Shown in pieces: positions 36,148 through 38,669 of a DNA stretch of 38,669 nucleotides. Position 1 is the first letter of the stretch. Every line of letters starts with the position of its first letter. The translations under genes and the position numbers were made by a program. The DNA comes from Flavobacterium sp. (lineage in GTDB: Bacteria > Bacteroidota > Bacteroidia > Flavobacteriales > Flavobacteriaceae): positions 1 through 38,669 of the forward strand of contig JALRGT010000031.1 in assembly GCA_023259675.1 (NCBI GenBank). The letters run 5' to 3'. Under the pieces are notes generated by a model that was given only the letters and a program-made list of their open reading frames with translations, did not search any database and had not been told where the DNA came from.

Positions 36148-37881
36148 ATGAAAAAAACACAAGTACTACTATTATTAAGTATAGTTTTGTTCTCTTTTAC
36201 GGGAGCAAATAGCCAAAACAAGTCAAAGAATAATGCACCATTATTTTCTAATTTCACTTATCAAGGGGATGATCAGGTTTATAAAGATAATCCATTAAAA
36301 TCAGATGAATTCTATACACCTATTTTACAAGGATGTTATCCTGATCCAGCAATAACTAGAAAAGGAGATGATTATTATATGGTATGTTCGTCATTTGCTA
36401 TGTTTCCGGGAGTACCCGTTTTTCACTCTAAGGATTTAGTGAACTGGACTGATTTAGGTGGAGTATTGAATGATGTTACTCAATTCAATCCTCACGATAC
36501 GGGTATTAGTGGAGGAGTTTATGCTCCTGGAATCACTTATAACCCTCATAATGATACATTCTATATGATTGTAACAGCATTTTCGGGTAATCTTGGTAAT
36601 ATAATTGTAAAAACAAAAGACCCAATGAAAGGTTGGGGAAATCCAATAAAACTTGGTTTTGGAGGTATTGATCCATCTATTTTCTTTGATGATGATGGTA
36701 AAGGGTATGTTGTACATAATGATGCTCCGGATAATGGAAAAGAGCGTTATAATGGTCACCGTGTGATTAAAATGTGGGAATATGATGTTCAAAATGATAA
36801 AGTTATTCCAGGAACTGACAAGATTATTGTTGATGGAGGAGTTGATCCAGCTAAAAACCCAATTTGGATTGAAGCGCCACATCTTTATAAAAAAGACGGA
36901 AAATATTTTTTAATGTGTGCTGAAGGAGGTACAGGAGGTAATCATACTGAAGTTATTTTTAAAAGTGATAGTCCAAAAGGACCATTTATTCCTGCGCCAA
37001 ACAATCCAATTTTAACACAAAAATATTTTGGAAGAGACAGAAAAAATAAAGTAGATTGGGCTGGTCATGCTGATTTAGTTAAAGGACCCGGAGACAAATA
37101 TTACGGTGTTTTCTTAGCGGTTAGACCAAACGAAAAAAACAGAGTTAATACAGGGCGTGAAACTTTTATGCTACCTGTAGATTGGTCGGGTGAATTTCCG
37201 GTTTTCGAAAATGGATTGGTTCCATTGGAGCCAAAAATGAAAATGCCACAAGGAGCTACTGAAAACAAAACAGGAAAAGAAGGATTCTTTCCGAATGGTA
37301 ATTTTACTTTCAATGATAATTTTACTTCAAATAAGTTAGATAATCGTTGGATTGGTCTAAGAGGACCTCGCGAAAAATTTATTGCAATTACTAAAAAAGG
37401 ATTGCAAATTAATCCGTTTAACACGAACATAAAAGATTTAAACCCCACTTCTACTTTGTTTTATCGTCAGCAACATAATATTTTTTCATTGACTACCACT
37501 ATAGATTACAAACCGAATTCTGAAAAAGATTTAGCAGGTATTGTAGCCTTGCAAAATGAAAATTCTAATTATGTTTTTGGAATTACAAAAAAAGACACCG
37601 AATATTATATTGTTTTACAAAGAAATCAAAAGATCGAAAATGAAACTACGGTGACATCTAAAATTGTTGCAAGTGCTAAAATAGATCTTAAAAATCCAGT
37701 TCAATTTCAAATGGAAGCCAATGGAGATGATTATGAATTTAGTTACTCGCTTAATGGAACTGATTTTATTAATGTAGGAGGGACAGTTTCTGGAGATATT
37801 TTATCAACCAATGTTTCTGGAGGTTTTACGGGCTGTTTATTAGGATTATATGCAACTCAAAACAATGATGCTAGACCTTAG
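36148..37881 (+). CDS. GH43 beta-xylosidase/arabinofuranosidase-like enzyme with C-terminal concanavalin-like domain
   Basis: I prefer ATG 36148, which gives a standard signal peptide (MKKTQVLLLLSIVLFSFTGA); ATG 36118 would add ten residues. The five-bladed propeller carries the GH43 residues: GCYPDPAITRKGDDYYM with base Asp66, GGIDPSIFFDDDGKGY with the pKa-setting Asp, and IEAPHLYKKDGKYFLM with acid Glu. HADLVKGPGDKYYGVFLAVRP is also typical. From about residue 390 a second beta-sandwich (FNDNFTSNKLDNRWIGLRGP to FTGCLLGLYATQ) matches the extra domain of GH43 beta-xylosidases. It would release xylose or arabinose from xylo-oligosaccharides made accessible by GH115 and GH95. A terminator follows, and a LacI-type site precedes it. 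Confidence 0.92.
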   Translation: MKKTQVLLLLSIVLFSFTGANSQNKSKNNAPLFSNFTYQGDDQVYKDNPLKSDEFYTPILQGCYPDPAITRKGDDYYMVCSSFAMFPGVPVFHSKDLVNWTDLGGVLNDVTQFNPHDTGISGGVYAPGITYNPHNDTFYMIVTAFSGNLGNIIVKTKDPMKGWGNPIKLGFGGIDPSIFFDDDGKGYVVHNDAPDNGKERYNGHRVIKMWEYDVQNDKVIPGTDKIIVDGGVDPAKNPIWIEAPHLYKKDGKYFLMCAEGGTGGNHTEVIFKSDSPKGPFIPAPNNPILTQKYFGRDRKNKVDWAGHADLVKGPGDKYYGVFLAVRPNEKNRVNTGRETFMLPVDWSGEFPVFENGLVPLEPKMKMPQGATENKTGKEGFFPNGNFTFNDNFTSNKLDNRWIGLRGPREKFIAITKKGLQINPFNTNIKDLNPTSTLFYRQQHNIFSLTTTIDYKPNSEKDLAGIVALQNENSNYVFGITKKDTEYYIVLQRNQKIENETTVTSKIVASAKIDLKNPVQFQMEANGDDYEFSYSLNGTDFINVGGTVSGDILSTNVSGGFTGCLLGLYATQNNDARP

Positions 37882-37905
37882 TTGTTTATTATTTGTAGAG
37901 TTTTG

Positions 37906-37938
37906 AAAAAAATGGAGTTATTAAACTCCATTTTTTTT
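37906..37938 (+). terminator. Intrinsic terminator after GH43
   Basis: GGAGTT (37914-37919) pairs with AACTCC (37924-37929) over an ATTA loop, with A-run and T-run extensions (AAAAAAAT before, ATTTTTTTT after). It lies about 25 bases past the stop and can work in both directions. Confidence 0.85.
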
Positions 37939-38132
37939 GTTACAATTTTTAAAATATTAGGAGTTATCAATATTTTTAAAAATTTTATAGTCCATTATAA
38001 GTATAAAAAACCTCCCGATTTCATTGAAGAATCATAAGGTACTTTGCGTTTTTATTTATGGTATTGGTATTTAATTTAAGTTATAAATATAGAATATGAA
38101 TTTTAATTGATTTTTTTTTTGAAAAATAAACA

Positions 38133-38172
38133 CGCAATCGGTTGTGTGTTTTGAAATTATTTTTTACCTTTG
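38133..38172 (+). promoter_or_regulatory. LacI-type operator overlapping a TTG-N20-TACCTTTG promoter before susC
   Basis: CGCAATCGGTTGTG (38133-38146) is the inverted form of the GH115 operator; 16 consecutive bases (38134-38149) are the exact complement of 29010-29025. Its TTG (38142-38144) lies 20 bases from TACCTTTG (38165-38172), a good Bacteroidota promoter. Repressor binding would cover the -33 box, as at GH115. Confidence 0.7.
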
Positions 38173-38295
38173 AAATGATTATAAAATTCTTTGATATTAT
38201 AAGTGCTTTAAATTAAGGTCTATATAATCGTTAACTAAACTATTTTCTAAATCAAACCATTTATGACAAACTTTTTATTTTTTAAAAGCGGAGGC

Positions 38296-38669
38296 ATGAA
38301 AAAATTAGGATTTTCAATTCTGATGTTTCTGTTTTACGCACACATGAATGCGCAAACAACTGTTTCGGGAGTTGTTTCGGATAAAAACGGACCTTTGCCG
38401 GGAGTAAGCGTGCTTGTTCAGGGAACAAATAATGCGGTTGCAACTGATTTTGATGGGAAATATCAATTACCAAAAGTAGCAGCAGGTTCTACACTTTCTT
38501 TTAGTTTTATTGGGTATAAAACCCAAAATATTGCTATAGGGAACAAAAACACAATTAACGTTGTTTTAGTAGAAGATTTACAATCATTAAATGAAGTTGT
38601 GGTTGTAGGTTATGGTAAGATGAAGCGTAGTGATTTGACTGGTTCTATTGCCACTGTTTCAGACAAAGC
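38296..38669 (+). CDS. SusC-like TonB-dependent transporter of the xylan locus, 3' end missing
   Basis: The frame is open to the window edge, 124 codons seen. From ATG 38296 there is a signal peptide (MKKLGFSILMFLFYAHMNAQ), a carboxypeptidase-regulatory-like domain (TVSGVVSDKNGPLPGVSVLV, DFDGKYQLPKVAAGSTLSFS), the TonB-box segment NEVVVVGYGKMKRSDLTGSI and the start of the plug. An in-frame ATG at 38263 would add 11 residues ahead of the signal and cannot be excluded. It probably heads the susC/susD unit for xylan oligosaccharides, judging by the enzyme genes before it and the shared LacI-type operator. Confidence 0.92.
   Translation, partial: MKKLGFSILMFLFYAHMNAQTTVSGVVSDKNGPLPGVSVLVQGTNNAVATDFDGKYQLPKVAAGSTLSFSFIGYKTQNIAIGNKNTINVVLVEDLQSLNEVVVVGYGKMKRSDLTGSIATVSDK

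Noticed and set aside
36454..36882. Minus-strand 142-codon frame opposite GH43
   Set aside because: Isoleucine- and asparagine-rich shadow of the GH43 propeller; no support as a gene.

Overview
The window looks like a Flavobacterium-type Bacteroidota chromosome. It is AT-rich, has SusC/SusD pairs, many Sec or lipobox-led exported enzymes, AT-rich start regions instead of strong Shine-Dalgarno sites, and a few TAnnTTTG promoter elements. There are no tRNA or rRNA genes, CRISPR arrays or intact insertion sequences.

Layout. (1) 1-4183, minus: a very long secreted GH27-like glycosidase with a C-terminal train of repeated Ig-like and concanavalin-like modules, running off the left edge. (2) 4184-6136: an AT-rich gap holding an inverted-repeat element and two decayed small genes that resemble a holin-type unit. 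(3) 6137-23674: a fructan (levan/inulin) utilisation locus. It has a hybrid two-component sensor with a sugar-binding periplasmic domain (as in the B. thetaiotaomicron fructose sensor BT1754), a GH32-like lipoprotein, then MFS sugar porter, GH32 exo-fructanase, SusC, SusD, surface glycan-binding protein, a second GH32-like lipoprotein and a PfkB fructokinase. Fructan would be bound and cut at the surface, imported by SusCD, trimmed to fructose by GH32, moved inward by the porter and phosphorylated; fructose would feed back on the sensor. (4) 24362-28585: a two-subunit molybdenum hydroxylase (IorAB type) facing its maturation genes, a MocA-like cytidylyltransferase and XdhC. (5) 28586-38669: a glucuronoxylan-type locus with GH115, GH95, a GH105-like enzyme carrying a stray esterase N-terminus, a GH43 beta-xylosidase-like enzyme and the start of another SusC.

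Main points of interest: a LacI-type operator (core CAATCGGTTG) repeated at three places in the xylan locus, overlapping the -33 box twice; 20-bp-phased direct repeats upstream of two fructan transcription units that may be response-regulator sites; a strong terminator hairpin ending about ten bases before the fructokinase start; a terminator-like hairpin in the GH115 leader; an esterase/GH105 chimera; and two GH32-like paralogues lacking WMNDPNG. All functions are read from sequence motifs and remembered family features; no search was run.
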